The notes: a model not told the origin generated them from the sequence alone. 48,595 nucleotides of DNA from Flavobacterium bizetiae (GCF_902804475.1 NZ_CADCSU010000046.1:1-48595), one strand, 5' to 3'; numbered from the stretch's first letter, positions 15,385 through 24,934 are shown. Made by a program: numbers and translations.

Positions 15385-17856
15385 CTACCTAAAAAATACT
15401 CTTTTTACGCGTTGCGAAATGCTGGTCATAATTTCATACGGAATCGTTTTTAGCGCTGCAGCCATTTCTATAACGGTTGGGCTTTCGCCGAAAATAATCA
15501 CAGAATCTCCTTCTTTACAGTCGATATGGCTTACATCAACCATCAGCATATCCATACAAACATTCCCTACTATTGATGCTTTTTGATTTTTAATTACAAC
15601 ATAACCCACTAAATTTCCCCATAAACGAGAAATTCCGTCAGCATAACCTATTGGTATTGTTGCAATTTTAGTTTCCTTTTCGGCCATAAAACGACGTCCG
15701 TAACCCACACTATCTCCGGCAGGAATTGTTCGAACCTGAGAAATAATCGATTTTAAAGTCCCAACGTTCTCCAGGTATTTCTGTTCTGCCGGATCGTTTG
15801 AAACTCCATACAAACCAATTCCTAAACGTACCATATTATATTGTGCGTCCGGGAAATTACTAATTCCGGATGTATTTAGAATATGACGAATTGGGTTTAT
15901 ATTTAATTCTGAAATTAATTTTGATGATAATCTTTCGAATAAATTAATCTGCGAATGAACAAAATCAAAATGTCTTGCTTCGTCGCTTGTTGCCAAATGC
16001 GACAATACACTTTTTACTTTTACGGTTGAATTTCCTTTTAAAGTCTGAATCAATTCGTCCAGCGTATTTTCTTCAAAACCCAAACGATGCATTCCTGTAT
16101 CTAATTTAATATGAATAGGAAAATCTTTTAAATTCTTTTCGCGGGCAATTTTCAAAAAGGCTTTCAATCCTTTTACACTATAAATTTCTGGCTCAAGATT
16201 GTACTGAATAATCGAAGGAAAACTGGTCGATTCAGGATTTAAAACCATAATTGGCAGTTTTATTCCACCATTCTTAAGCGAGATTCCTTCATCGGCGAAA
16301 GCCACACCCAAATAATCGACTTTATGATGTTCGAGTAATTTCGCAATTTCTAATCCTCCGTTGCCATAACCAAATGCTTTTACCATCACCATTAACTTTA
16401 CGTTATTGGCTAATTTTGATTTAAAATAATTCAGATTATAACTGATAGAATTCAGATTAATTTCGAGAACTGTTTCGTGCGTTTTCTCTTCGAGCAGCGA
16501 CACAATTTCTTCAAACTGAAATGATCTTGCTCCTTTTATTAAAATCGTTTCATTTTCGAAATTCAGATTTTCAATTTCAGCAATAAATTCGGCTGTATTT
16601 TGAAACGTGATGACATTAGAAAATTTAGACTTAAAAGCCGAAATTGTAGTTCCAATTCCGATCACTCTGTTAATTTTATTATCCGTAATTAATTGCCCAA
16701 CTTTAGTGTACAATTCTTCATTCGAAAAACCACTCTGAACAATATCAGACAGAATAATCGTTTTTGAAGCATTCTTTTTCTTCTGACTTTCCAGAAAATC
16801 AAGGGCAATTGTTAGCGACTCAAAATCGGAACTATAACTATCATCAATTATACTGCAATTATTGATTCCGTTTTTAACTTCCAGACGCATTTGTACCGGA
16901 TACAAACGCGCAAATCTATTCTGAATCGTCTCTGAATCGTATTTTAAATAAAGCAAAACTACCAAACAAGAGATGGCATTTTCTATAGAAGCGGTATCAC
17001 TAAACGGAATTTCAAGATCGAAAGTTTCTCCTTTATATTGGTATTGAATATGTGTTGAATCGCTTTTATTTTCTTTTTTCAGAATAAAAACATCAGCAGA
17101 AGTATCTATAAAACTCCACGAAAAAAGAGTTCTTGGATGCATCATATATTCGGCGACAAACTGAGATAAACAAGAATCTACAATTTCGTTCTTTTGATAA
17201 ATTATTACCGGGCAGTCTTTAAATAAAATTAATTTTTCGTCGATCTTTTGCACTAAATTCAAAAATCCCTCATCGTGTGCGCTTCCTATATTGGTAAGTA
17301 CGCCAGTGGTGGGTTTGATAATTTTCTGCAGATTTACCATTTCGTTAACCGTAGAAATCCCGGCTTCGAAAATTCCTAAATTATGTTTTTCATTAATGGC
17401 AAGTACAGACAAGGGAACTCCTACCTGAGAATTGTAGCTTTTAGGGCTTCTGATGATATTAAAATCAGGGCTTAACAAGAAATTAAGCCATTCTTTTACG
17501 ATCGTTTTACCGTTGCTTCCGGTTAACCCAATAATAGGAAAATCGAAAAGATTACGGTAATATCCTGCCAACTCCTGTAATGCTTTTAGCGTGTTTTTAA
17601 CGACAAGAAAATTGGCTTTACCCGCACAATTTTCTGGGATATATTGTACTACGAAATTTTGAACACCATGCGCAATCAACTCCTCAATATACAAATGAGC
17701 ATCATTATTAACACCTGATAAGGCAATAAACAAAGTTTCAGATCCGTTTTGTAAAGAGCGGCTATCGATTGAAATATGATTAATAAAAATATCCGTTTCG
17801 GAGCCCGTCCATTCGGCATTAAGAACCGGTATAAGGCTTTTTAAGTTTATGCTCAT
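15385..17856 (-). CDS. Bifunctional MurF ligase / alanine racemase
   Basis: 823-residue fusion for peptidoglycan precursor synthesis. The N-terminal half (about 1-440) is UDP-N-acetylmuramoyl-tripeptide:D-Ala-D-Ala ligase with ATP loop GLTGSNGKT and the Mur-ligase blocks (NIGSAHDEGF; IDDSYSSDFES). The C-terminal half (about 455-823) is a PLP alanine racemase with Lys493 in MVKAFGYGNGG and the second catalytic Tyr region MVRLGIGLYG. Together they make D-Ala and add the D-Ala-D-Ala dipeptide; D-Ala-D-Ala ligase is elsewhere. This fusion is known in Bacteroidota. The frame extends to 17943, but those 29 codons are translated repeat sequence; ATG 17856 (MSINLKSLIPVL) is the start. Confidence 0.95.
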   Translation of the reverse strand: MSINLKSLIPVLNAEWTGSETDIFINHISIDSRSLQNGSETLFIALSGVNNDAHLYIEELIAHGVQNFVVQYIPENCAGKANFLVVKNTLKALQELAGYYRNLFDFPIIGLTGSNGKTIVKEWLNFLLSPDFNIIRSPKSYNSQVGVPLSVLAINEKHNLGIFEAGISTVNEMVNLQKIIKPTTGVLTNIGSAHDEGFLNLVQKIDEKLILFKDCPVIIYQKNEIVDSCLSQFVAEYMMHPRTLFSWSFIDTSADVFILKKENKSDSTHIQYQYKGETFDLEIPFSDTASIENAISCLVVLLYLKYDSETIQNRFARLYPVQMRLEVKNGINNCSIIDDSYSSDFESLTIALDFLESQKKKNASKTIILSDIVQSGFSNEELYTKVGQLITDNKINRVIGIGTTISAFKSKFSNVITFQNTAEFIAEIENLNFENETILIKGARSFQFEEIVSLLEEKTHETVLEINLNSISYNLNYFKSKLANNVKLMVMVKAFGYGNGGLEIAKLLEHHKVDYLGVAFADEGISLKNGGIKLPIMVLNPESTSFPSIIQYNLEPEIYSVKGLKAFLKIAREKNLKDFPIHIKLDTGMHRLGFEENTLDELIQTLKGNSTVKVKSVLSHLATSDEARHFDFVHSQINLFERLSSKLISELNINPIRHILNTSGISNFPDAQYNMVRLGIGLYGVSNDPAEQKYLENVGTLKSIISQVRTIPAGDSVGYGRRFMAEKETKIATIPIGYADGISRLWGNLVGYVVIKNQKASIVGNVCMDMLMVDVSHIDCKEGDSVIIFGESPTVIEMAAALKTIPYEIMTSISQRVKRVFFR

Positions 17857-17884
17857 TGAGAAATTCTTTTTGTCAAATTTAAAA

Positions 17885-18019
17885 AAAGGTTTGCCATGAA
17901 TTTCACAAATTTTCACTAATTCTTTGTGTGTTTTTTTTGCCACAGATTAAAAAAAGGTTGCCACGAATTGCACAAATTTTCACTAATTCTTTGTGTGTTT
18001 TTTTTGCCACAGATTAAAA
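17885..18019. repeat. Tandem duplication of a 67-68-bp GCCACGAATT-type repeat
   Basis: Unit 1 (17885-17952) and unit 2 (17953-18019) share almost every base, including ACAAATTTTCACTAATTC, TTTGTGTGTTTTTTTTGCC and ACAGATTAAAA. Differences are TTTGCCATGAATTTC versus TTGCCACGAATTGC. Related but diverged copies continue to about 18215 (AATTCATGCTAATCCGTG). The spacer 17857-18258 carries no gene. Confidence 0.85.
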
Positions 18020-18226
18020 GATTCCCGGAGATTAATAAAGGTTTGCTAAGAATTATAACAAATAAAATTTGTGTTATTTCGTGAGATTGCTTCGCCTGTT
18101 CGCTATCGCTCGGGTCGTGGCAAAAAACCAGCATAGAAAAGAAATCTTTTTTAATTCTTTTAATCTGTGGAAAAAAAAATAATTCATGCTAATCCGTGAA
18201 ATTCGTATCAAAAAACATTATTTGTT

Positions 18227-18235
18227 TATATTTGC
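18227..18235 (+). promoter_or_regulatory. -7 element TATATTTGC, decides the downstream start
   Basis: Perfect TAnnTTTGC. Transcription would begin about 18242, after the GTG at 18196 that opens the frame, so translation must start later, best at TTG 18259. Confidence 0.65.
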
Positions 18236-18258
18236 TTAACACCACTAAACACAACGTT

Positions 18259-18864
18259 TTGAAAAGAATCCTTCCTTTATTTTCGTATATATTACATCCG
18301 ATTTTTATCTCGATGTATGCCACTTTATTTTACCTTTTTTGCAAAAATGACGCTTTTACTAATCAGGAAAAATATTACGTTTTATTTCAGATTCTGATCA
18401 TTACGATTTTAGTACCGGTATTGTTTTTCTTGTTGTTACGTTCAACGGGACATGTAAAATCAGTAATGGTACATGAAACTTCACAACGCAGGATTCCGCT
18501 TGTCCTGCAATGTTTTTTGTATATTTTACTGGTAAAAAGAAGCATTGTTATCGCGCGTTATCCGGAGCTGCACTTCTTTTTTCTGGGTGCGTTGTTTAGT
18601 ACAATTTTAGCTTTGGTACTTTCCATGTTTAAAGTAAAAGCAAGTTTGCACATGATGGCCATTAGCGGATTTACAATTTTTGCCATCGGGCTTAACATGC
18701 ATCTTCAAATGCAAAATCCTTATTGGGCTGCTTTTCTGATTTTAATGACTGGAGTTGTAGCATCTTCTCGTTTAGAAATGGAAGCACATTCGCCAAATGA
18801 ATTACTCATTGGAACTTGTATAGGTATTGTTCCGCAATTGCTGTTTTTATATTTGTGGCTATAA
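18259..18864 (+). CDS. PAP2-like integral membrane protein, probably not catalytic
   Basis: 201 residues with about six membrane helices. Near the C-terminus SSRLEMEAHSPNE resembles PAP2 motif 3 (SRx5Hx3D) with Glu for Asp. The motif 2 position reads AISGFT, with Phe where PSGH has its catalytic His, and no clean Kx6RP motif 1 is present (ETSQRRIP is closest). It therefore looks like a degenerate phosphatidic-acid phosphatase relative. The start is inferred as TTG 18259 (MKRILPLFSYILHP) because the promoter lies at 18227-18235 and the next ATG (18316) would cut into the first helix. Its stop overlaps the convergent gene by 6 bp. Confidence 0.65.
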   Translation: MKRILPLFSYILHPIFISMYATLFYLFCKNDAFTNQEKYYVLFQILIITILVPVLFFLLLRSTGHVKSVMVHETSQRRIPLVLQCFLYILLVKRSIVIARYPELHFFFLGALFSTILALVLSMFKVKASLHMMAISGFTIFAIGLNMHLQMQNPYWAAFLILMTGVVASSRLEMEAHSPNELLIGTCIGIVPQLLFLYLWL

Positions 18865-19563
18865 AATATAGAAAATCAAACCTATATTCATAGCGTTCAT
18901 TTGAATACTTTCTCCAGAAACGGTTTTCACTGATTTATCGAACAAACTATTTAAACCATAATAACAATACACGTTCCAGGTATTATAACCCGCTGACATG
19001 TAAACGCCGTATTGAAATTGATTGACGTCTTTATTATTAGAGATTTTATAAGTCGTTTCTCCGTCTTTCAGGATTGATTTATCTGAGAATATATAACTCA
19101 ATTTTACCCCGCTATAAATCCTCCAGAATTTATAACTTTCGTAGGTCGAGGTTCTCCATCGAAACTCAATAGGCATATCTACTGAGTATTGCTTGTATCT
19201 GTTGGTAACAAATTCGCTATAGCCATTTACGCCATACACCTGCTCTCCGTCCGGACCTTTTGAAATGGTTAAGTTTTGATAAAAGTTTTGATAACTCAAC
19301 CCTAAACCTGCTGCAATCGAAATGTTTCTTGTTTTATTGATGGGCATATCACGCAAAAAACCTGCAGAAAGTCCTGCTGAAAATTTGTCCTGTTTTAAAC
19401 CTGAAGGAGCCTGAACCAAAAGATTATATGTAACCGAAAAATAAAACTGATCTTCACGATATAAAGAATCGATTTTTACAATAGGTTTTATCTCCGGCTT
19501 AACGTCTTGCGCAAAAGAATTGAAAAACGATACTAAAAACAAACAACTAAAAAGTAATCGCAT
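18859..19563 (-). CDS. Outer-membrane beta-barrel protein, PorT-like
   Basis: 234 residues. The signal peptide MRLLFSCLFLVSFFNSFAQ ends with the FAQ cleavage motif. The mature protein has alternating beta strands rich in Tyr/Phe/Gly (FYFSVTYNLLVQAP; FSAGLSAGFLRDMPINKTRN; IAAGLGLSYQNFYQNL; YSVDMPIEFRWRTS; FWRIYSGVKLSYIF; YGVYMSAGYNTWNVYCYYGL) and ends MNIGLIFYIL, as in eight-stranded barrels. The YSVDMPIEFRWR strand resembles PorT-family proteins; whether it belongs to type IX secretion cannot be said. The frame reaches 19593 only through TTG; ATG 19563 gives the signal peptide. Confidence 0.7.
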   Translation of the reverse strand: MRLLFSCLFLVSFFNSFAQDVKPEIKPIVKIDSLYREDQFYFSVTYNLLVQAPSGLKQDKFSAGLSAGFLRDMPINKTRNISIAAGLGLSYQNFYQNLTISKGPDGEQVYGVNGYSEFVTNRYKQYSVDMPIEFRWRTSTYESYKFWRIYSGVKLSYIFSDKSILKDGETTYKISNNKDVNQFQYGVYMSAGYNTWNVYCYYGLNSLFDKSVKTVSGESIQMNAMNIGLIFYIL

Positions 19564-19627
19564 ATCGTATTTTGGTTTTAAAGAGTTTTTCAAGTAAACG
19601 TTTTTTAGAGTAGATTTATTTTACTTA

Positions 19628-19635
19628 CAAATATA
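19628..19635 (-). promoter_or_regulatory. -7 element of the PorT-like gene
   Basis: Minus-strand TATATTTG, with a weak TTG at 19659-19657 about 21 bp upstream. The start codon lies 65 bp downstream. Confidence 0.45.
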
Positions 19636-19770
19636 ATATAATGCTAGTTCAGGAAGCAATTAGATCGTAATTATTCTCTTTTTGATGAAGAATAAATTCA
19701 TTCTTTGCACTTTTTTCATCAAATCAGGAACAGAATTCAAAAAATAAATCGATTTTACTTTGATCTTTTA

Positions 19771-19778
19771 TACCTTTG
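19771..19778 (+). promoter_or_regulatory. -7 element TACCTTTG before the His-rich gene
   Basis: Fits TAnnTTTG and lies only 8 bp before ATG 19786, so the mRNA would be nearly leaderless. No convincing -33 element. Confidence 0.4.
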
Positions 19779-19785
19779 TCGGGAA

Positions 19786-20139
19786 ATGAAAAGAAAACAA
19801 CTCATATTAAGTGTTTCTTTGGCTCTGACAGTATTGTTCTCAATATTGTTTCAGTCCATACACAGTTATGAGCATATTGTAAAGCAGCTTTCAGAAAAAC
19901 AATGTCATCATAACTATAATGACCCAAATGGCGAAATAACGCATCAGCATCATGATTATGATGTATGTTTTGTTTGTCATTTTGTTTTTGGAAGTTATAT
20001 TGTTCCTGAACAATTTGCTTTTGAGTTTCATTCTTTCAACTACGAAATCCCTTATTTTTTCTCTCTTTCAGAAAAAACATTTTCACTTTCAGAAAGTCCG
20101 TATTTACTGCGTGGCCCGCCCTCTGCTATAGTTTCTTAA
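19786..20139 (+). CDS. Small His/Cys-rich exported protein, probable metal binding
   Basis: 117 residues. An N-terminal hydrophobic segment (KQLILSVSLALTVLFSILFQ) is followed by a cluster of His and Cys: SYEHIVKQL, KQCHHNYND, THQHHDYDVCFVCHF. The spacing of His residues plus a CxxC pair suggests a periplasmic metal site, as in small proteins that accompany metal transporters. The TonB receptor gene begins 162 bp downstream on the same strand, supporting a role in metal (zinc, copper or similar) handling. The C-terminus (LRGPPSAIVS) is short. The frame extends upstream only through TTG 19705; ATG 19786 is preferred. Confidence 0.6.
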   Translation: MKRKQLILSVSLALTVLFSILFQSIHSYEHIVKQLSEKQCHHNYNDPNGEITHQHHDYDVCFVCHFVFGSYIVPEQFAFEFHSFNYEIPYFFSLSEKTFSLSESPYLLRGPPSAIVS

Positions 20140-20301
20140 GTTCGAAATCATTCGAAGTAAAATCAAACTCTTTTTAAATCTAATCCTGAAAAATTAGCAG
20201 ATTTCCCCATCCTGAAATTCTCGGGATCGGCAAATTTTACTATTCTTTTTCGTTTTTGTTTTTCAAAAGATAAATACAATTAACTATAGCATCATTTTCA
20301 A

Positions 20302-22509
20302 ATGAAAAAAATAATATTAGCCCTTATTTTAGGGTTTTCGGGCATTCTTTCTGCTCAAAATTCGGTTTCAGGAACAGTAACAAATCTTGAAAACCAACCG
20401 TTAGCAAACGTATCTGTTTATGCGCCTGAGCTGCACAAAGGAACGACGACTGATCAGAACGGAAAATATGAATTTAAGAATCTTCCAAACGGAAGCTTCC
20501 GTATTACTTTTAGTATCGTTGGATTCACCGCTCAAAGTAAATCAATCAATAAATTATTAAAAGAAAATACCATCGATATAACGCTTACCGAATCTGTTTT
20601 TGAAATGGATGAAGTGGTAGTTTCAACACCTTTTAATAAGCTGCAATCGCAAAACGTAATGAAGGTGGAGCACGAAAGTATTAAAACTTTACAGCAAAAA
20701 GGAACTTCGACTTTAATCGAAGGTTTGGCTACAATTCCAGGGGTTTCTCAAATTTCTACCGGAACCTCTATCGGGAAACCGGTCATTCGAGGTTTGAGCG
20801 GAAATCGTGTTTTGGTTTATTCTCAGGGTGTTCGTATCGAAAATCAACAATTTGGAGACGAACATGGTTTAGGTTTAAATGATGCCGGAATCGAAAGTGT
20901 CGAAGTGATCAAAGGGCCAGCATCTTTATTATATGGTTCTGATGCTTTGGGTGGAGTTTTGTATTTTAATCCCGAAAAATTTGCCGATGCAAATACATTC
21001 AAAGCTAATTTTAGTCAAAAATATTTCACGAATACACAAGGAAGCAATTCTTCTATTGGACTAAAAACTTCGACTGATAACTGGAAATTTCTTGCTCGTG
21101 GAAGTTTCAATACACATTCTGATTATAAAATTGCAGATGGGGAACGCGTAACCAACACTCGTTATAACGAAACTGATTTTAAAACCGGAATTGGCTACAG
21201 CAATTCTAGTTTTTCTAGTGTTTTAAGATACAACTACAACAAACTTGATCTTGGAATGCCAGATAACGGAATTGGAGAGCAATCGACCAGCAAAAACACA
21301 GAGTTTCCAAGACAGGGAATTTTCAATCATTTATTGAGTTTAAACAACGTTATCTTTTTTCAAAATTCGAAATTAGATGTTGATTTAGGATATATTGCGA
21401 ATGACAGAAGCGAGTTTGAAGACAGTAACGAAGCATCGCTTCATATGAAACTGAATACTTTTAACTACAATGCTAAATATCATTTCCCAAAATTGGGTAA
21501 AATTGAAACTATTTTGGGAGTTCAGGGAATGCACCAAACAAACAAAAATTCTGGTGAAGAATATTTGATTCCGGACGCTACAACAAATGATTTTGGTGTT
21601 TTTGGAACTGCAAATTACGAATGGGACAATAGTGTTATTCAGGCCGGATTGCGTTTTGACAACCGAAATATTACTTCTATAGCACACGGAACTGAAGGCG
21701 AAGAAGGTTACTTTTTACCTCTTGACAGATCTTTTGACAGTTTTAATGCTTCTTTGGGTTATAAAACAAAACTGGCAGAACCGCTAACTCTTAGATTGAA
21801 TGTGGCAACCGGATTTAGAGCTCCAAATTTAGCGGAATTAACTTCGAATGGGGTTCACGAAGGAACCAACCGTTATGAAATTGGAAATGCTAATTTGAAA
21901 ACGGAACAAAACGTTCAGACTGATTTGAATTTAGAATACAAAAACACGCATTTTGAATTCTTTATTAATGGATTTTACAATCATGTAAACAATTATATTT
22001 TCACTTCGCCAACTGGAGAAGTTCGTGACGATAATGATGTTTTTGCTTATATTCAGGACAATGCAAAATTATACGGTGGTGAAGTTGGTCTACACTTTCA
22101 CCCTCACCCATTAGATTGGTTGCATTTTGAAACTAGTTTTGAAACGGTTACGGGTAAAAAAGCAAACAATGATTATTTGCCTTTAATTCCTGCTAACAAC
22201 TGGAACAACACTTTAAGAACGGAATTTAAAATCAACAACTGGTTTGAAGAGGGATATGCTTCTTTGAATGTTTCATCAACTTTCGCGCAGAAAAATGTGA
22301 GTGGTTTTGAAACGGCTTCAGACGGCTATACTTTAGTAAATTTAGCTTTTGGAGGAACGGTAAAACTTGGTAAACATGCTTTTGATGTAAACCTGAACGG
22401 AAATAACTTATTCGATAAAAAATATATTGCTCACTTATCAAGATTAAAAACAGACGGAATTCCTAATATCGGACGTAATATCGTGTTGGGAGTTAACTTC
22501 AACTTATAA
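20302..22509 (+). CDS. TonB-dependent outer-membrane receptor, probable metal or metal-complex uptake
   Basis: 735 residues. Signal peptide (1-18, ending LSAQ); N-terminal carboxypeptidase-like regulatory domain (about 20-105; VSGTVTNLENQPLANVSVYA); plug domain (about 110-225, with GKPVIRGLSGNRVLVYSQGV and IKGPASLLYGSDALGGV); then a 22-strand barrel ending in GVNFNL. His-rich loops (FHPHPLDWLHFE) and the closing block HLSRLKTDGIPNIGRN resemble the ZnuD-type zinc receptor group as I recall it. With the His/Cys-rich protein immediately upstream, metal uptake is the best inference. The barrel uses TonB/ExbBD energy from elsewhere in the genome. Confidence 0.9.
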   Translation: MKKIILALILGFSGILSAQNSVSGTVTNLENQPLANVSVYAPELHKGTTTDQNGKYEFKNLPNGSFRITFSIVGFTAQSKSINKLLKENTIDITLTESVFEMDEVVVSTPFNKLQSQNVMKVEHESIKTLQQKGTSTLIEGLATIPGVSQISTGTSIGKPVIRGLSGNRVLVYSQGVRIENQQFGDEHGLGLNDAGIESVEVIKGPASLLYGSDALGGVLYFNPEKFADANTFKANFSQKYFTNTQGSNSSIGLKTSTDNWKFLARGSFNTHSDYKIADGERVTNTRYNETDFKTGIGYSNSSFSSVLRYNYNKLDLGMPDNGIGEQSTSKNTEFPRQGIFNHLLSLNNVIFFQNSKLDVDLGYIANDRSEFEDSNEASLHMKLNTFNYNAKYHFPKLGKIETILGVQGMHQTNKNSGEEYLIPDATTNDFGVFGTANYEWDNSVIQAGLRFDNRNITSIAHGTEGEEGYFLPLDRSFDSFNASLGYKTKLAEPLTLRLNVATGFRAPNLAELTSNGVHEGTNRYEIGNANLKTEQNVQTDLNLEYKNTHFEFFINGFYNHVNNYIFTSPTGEVRDDNDVFAYIQDNAKLYGGEVGLHFHPHPLDWLHFETSFETVTGKKANNDYLPLIPANNWNNTLRTEFKINNWFEEGYASLNVSSTFAQKNVSGFETASDGYTLVNLAFGGTVKLGKHAFDVNLNGNNLFDKKYIAHLSRLKTDGIPNIGRNIVLGVNFNL

Positions 22510-22519
22510 TTTTTTTTAA

Positions 22520-22697
22520 TTAAACCATGTAAGTATGATGCCTGTTTATTTTGTTTTTGGTTGAACATGTATTTCTTACGTGGTTTATTTAATTGTACTT
22601 TTTTAAACCACGAATTTATATTTTAAACCATATAAGTTATATAAGTAAATATTAGGCTAAACCTAAATTAAATGAACTTATATAACTTATATGGTTT
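22520..22697. repeat. Nested inverted repeats after the TonB receptor gene
   Basis: Inner pair: AAACCATATAAGTTATATAAGT region (22625-22646) and its exact reverse complement (22676-22697), 29-nt spacer. Outer, imperfect pair: AATTAAACCATGTAAG (about 22520) and CTTACGTGGTTTATTTAATT (about 22577). The right arm of the inner pair is also present at 211-236. No gene lies in 22510-22764. Confidence 0.8.
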
Positions 22698-22734
22698 AGT
22701 TCTTTATCGCTTTTATTTTCACAACAAAAAACGC

Positions 22735-22742
22735 TATTTTTG
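22735..22742 (+). promoter_or_regulatory. -7 element TATTTTTG of the oligopeptidase gene
   Basis: Fits TAnnTTTG, 22 bp before ATG 22765. No clear -33 element. Confidence 0.45.
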
Positions 22743-22764
22743 TGACAACTGTTAAACATAAACT

Positions 22765-24873
22765 ATGAAAAAAACATTTCTTATAATGGCAATTACAACT
22801 GCAGGAATTTCATTTGCACAAAATAAAATTCAATATCCTGAAACTAAAAAAGGCGAAACAGTTGACGTCTATTTTGACACAAAAGTAAACGATCCTTACC
22901 GTTGGCTTGAAGATGACAAATCAGCTGAAACAGGTGCTTGGGTAAAAGCTCAAAATGAGGTTACTTACGGATATTTAGATAAAATTCCATTTCGTGAAGA
23001 ACTAAAAAAACGAATGGAAAAACTTTGGAATTATGAGAAAATCAGCGCTCCATTTGTAGAAGGAAAATTTACTTATTATTCAAAAAACAACGGACTTCAG
23101 AATCAAGCTGTTATTTATAGAAAAGGAAAAGATGGCAAGGAAGAAACTTTCTTAGATCCAAATACGTTTTCTAAAGACGGAACAACTTCTCTTGGTGGTT
23201 TGAATTTTTCTAAAGATGGAAATAAAGCTGCTTACGCGATTTCTGAAGGTGGAAGCGACTGGAGAAAAGTAATCATTATTGATGCTTTGTCTAAAAAAGC
23301 TATCGAGGACACTTTGGTTGATGTAAAATTCAGCGGTGTTTCATGGCACGGAAACGACGGGTTTTATTACTCTAGTTATGACAAACCTAAAGGAAGCGAA
23401 TTATCTGCTAAGACAGATCAGCACAAATTGTATTACCACAAACTTGGAACTTCTCAAAAAGAGGATAAAGTTATTTTTGGTGCAGATCAAAAAAGAAGAT
23501 ACGTAGGCGGTTATGTTACTGAAGACGATAAATATTTAGTAATTTCTGCTGCTAATTCTACTTACGGAAACGAATTATACATCAAAGATTTAACTAAAGC
23601 GAATAGTCCGATTGTAACGATTGTAGACAATTTTAGCAGCGACAATCAGATCATCGAAAACGAAGGAACAAAATTGTTTATCGAAACTGACTTAAACGCT
23701 CCAAACAAACGTGTTGTAACGGTTGACATAAGCAATCCTAAACCAGAAAACTGGAAAGATTTTATCAAAGAAACTCAAGATATTTTATCGCCTTCAACCG
23801 GAAGCGGATTTTTCTTTGCTAATTACACAAAAGATGCTGTTTCATTTGTACAACAATACGATTATAACGGAAAATTAGTTCGCGAAATCAAACTTCCTGG
23901 TATAGGAACTGCAGCTGGATTTGGAGGAAAAAAAGACGAAAAGACTTTATACTATAGTTTTACAAACTATATAACTCCAGGGACAATCTATTCATTTGAA
24001 CCAAAATCTGGTAAATCTGAAGTATATCAAAAACCAAAAGTTGATTTTAAAAGTGAAGATTACGAATCAAAACAAGTATTCTATACTTCAAAAGACGGAA
24101 CAAAAATCCCGATGATCATCACGTATAAAAAAGGATTAAAATTAGACGGTAAAAACCCAACAATCCTTTACGGTTACGGCGGATTCAACATTAGCTTAAC
24201 GCCAAGTTTCAACATTGCAAATGCTGTTTGGTTAGAAAATGGCGGAGTTTACGCTGTTGCTAACTTAAGAGGTGGTGGAGAATATGGTAAAAAATGGCAT
24301 GATGCAGGAACTAAATTACAAAAGCAAAATGTATTTGATGACTTTATTGCTGCCGGCGAATATTTAATCGCGCAAAAATATACTTCATCTGCTTTCTTAG
24401 CGATTCGTGGAGGTTCTAACGGAGGTTTATTAGTTGGAGCTACAATGACACAACGTCCGGATTTAATGAAAGTTGCATTACCAGCTGTTGGTGTAATGGA
24501 TATGTTACGTTACCATACTTTTACTGCAGGTGCAGGTTGGGCTTACGATTACGGAACGTCTCAGGATAGTAAAGAGATGTTCGAATATTTAAAAGGATAT
24601 TCTCCTGTACAAAATGTAAAAAAAGGTGTTCAGTATCCTGCAACTATGGTTACAACTGGAGATCATGATGACCGTGTAGTTCCTGCACATAGTTTTAAAT
24701 TTGCTGCTGAATTGCAGGAAAAACAAACTGGTCCTAATCCGGTTTTAATTCGTATTGATGTAAAAGCTGGTCACGGAGCAGGAAAATCTGTTGCGGCTAT
24801 GATCCAGGAAAATGTAGACATTCAGGCGTTCACGCTTTACAATATGGGTTTTAAAGCTTTACCTAAAAAATAA
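22765..24873 (+). CDS. Prolyl oligopeptidase (S9A), exported
   Basis: 702-residue serine peptidase that cleaves short peptides after proline. The signal peptide ([19 protein letters not shown]) places it in the periplasm. An N-terminal segment ([21 protein letters not shown]) and a seven-blade propeller (about 90-430) cover the alpha/beta-hydrolase domain. The catalytic triad is Ser551 in RGGSNGG, Asp635 or Asp636 in GDHDDRVV and His670 in KAGHGAG, with spacing close to porcine prolyl oligopeptidase. The [10 protein letters not shown] substrate loop is also present. Single gene followed by a hairpin at 24896. Confidence 0.95.
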   Translation: MKKTFLIMAITTAGISFAQNKIQYPETKKGETVDVYFDTKVNDPYRWLEDDKSAETGAWVKAQNEVTYGYLDKIPFREELKKRMEKLWNYEKISAPFVEGKFTYYSKNNGLQNQAVIYRKGKDGKEETFLDPNTFSKDGTTSLGGLNFSKDGNKAAYAISEGGSDWRKVIIIDALSKKAIEDTLVDVKFSGVSWHGNDGFYYSSYDKPKGSELSAKTDQHKLYYHKLGTSQKEDKVIFGADQKRRYVGGYVTEDDKYLVISAANSTYGNELYIKDLTKANSPIVTIVDNFSSDNQIIENEGTKLFIETDLNAPNKRVVTVDISNPKPENWKDFIKETQDILSPSTGSGFFFANYTKDAVSFVQQYDYNGKLVREIKLPGIGTAAGFGGKKDEKTLYYSFTNYITPGTIYSFEPKSGKSEVYQKPKVDFKSEDYESKQVFYTSKDGTKIPMIITYKKGLKLDGKNPTILYGYGGFNISLTPSFNIANAVWLENGGVYAVANLRGGGEYGKKWHDAGTKLQKQNVFDDFIAAGEYLIAQKYTSSAFLAIRGGSNGGLLVGATMTQRPDLMKVALPAVGVMDMLRYHTFTAGAGWAYDYGTSQDSKEMFEYLKGYSPVQNVKKGVQYPATMVTTGDHDDRVVPAHSFKFAAELQEKQTGPNPVLIRIDVKAGHGAGKSVAAMIQENVDIQAFTLYNMGFKALPKK

Positions 24874-24895
24874 AACTTTAATCGCTTAAATTGTT

Positions 24896-24934
24896 AGCCA
24901 CGAATTCACGAATTATTTTTGTGAGTTCGTGGCT
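24896..24934 (+). terminator. Terminator built from a dispersed repeat
   Basis: AGCCACGAATTCAC (24896-24909) pairs with GTGAGTTCGTGGCT (24921-24934), one G-U pair, then TATTTTTTTT. The stem is the GCCACGAATTCAC repeat word itself, so a repeat appears to serve as the terminator. Confidence 0.7.

Noticed and set aside
17857..18134. N-terminal extension of MurF-Alr and a separate minus-strand frame
   Set aside because: Both are translations of the tandem repeat; MSINLKSLIPVL at 17856 is the natural MurF start.
18859..19563. Assignment of the outer-membrane protein as the type IX secretion component PorT/SprT
   Set aside because: Only general PorT-family barrel features are visible and no other type IX genes adjoin.
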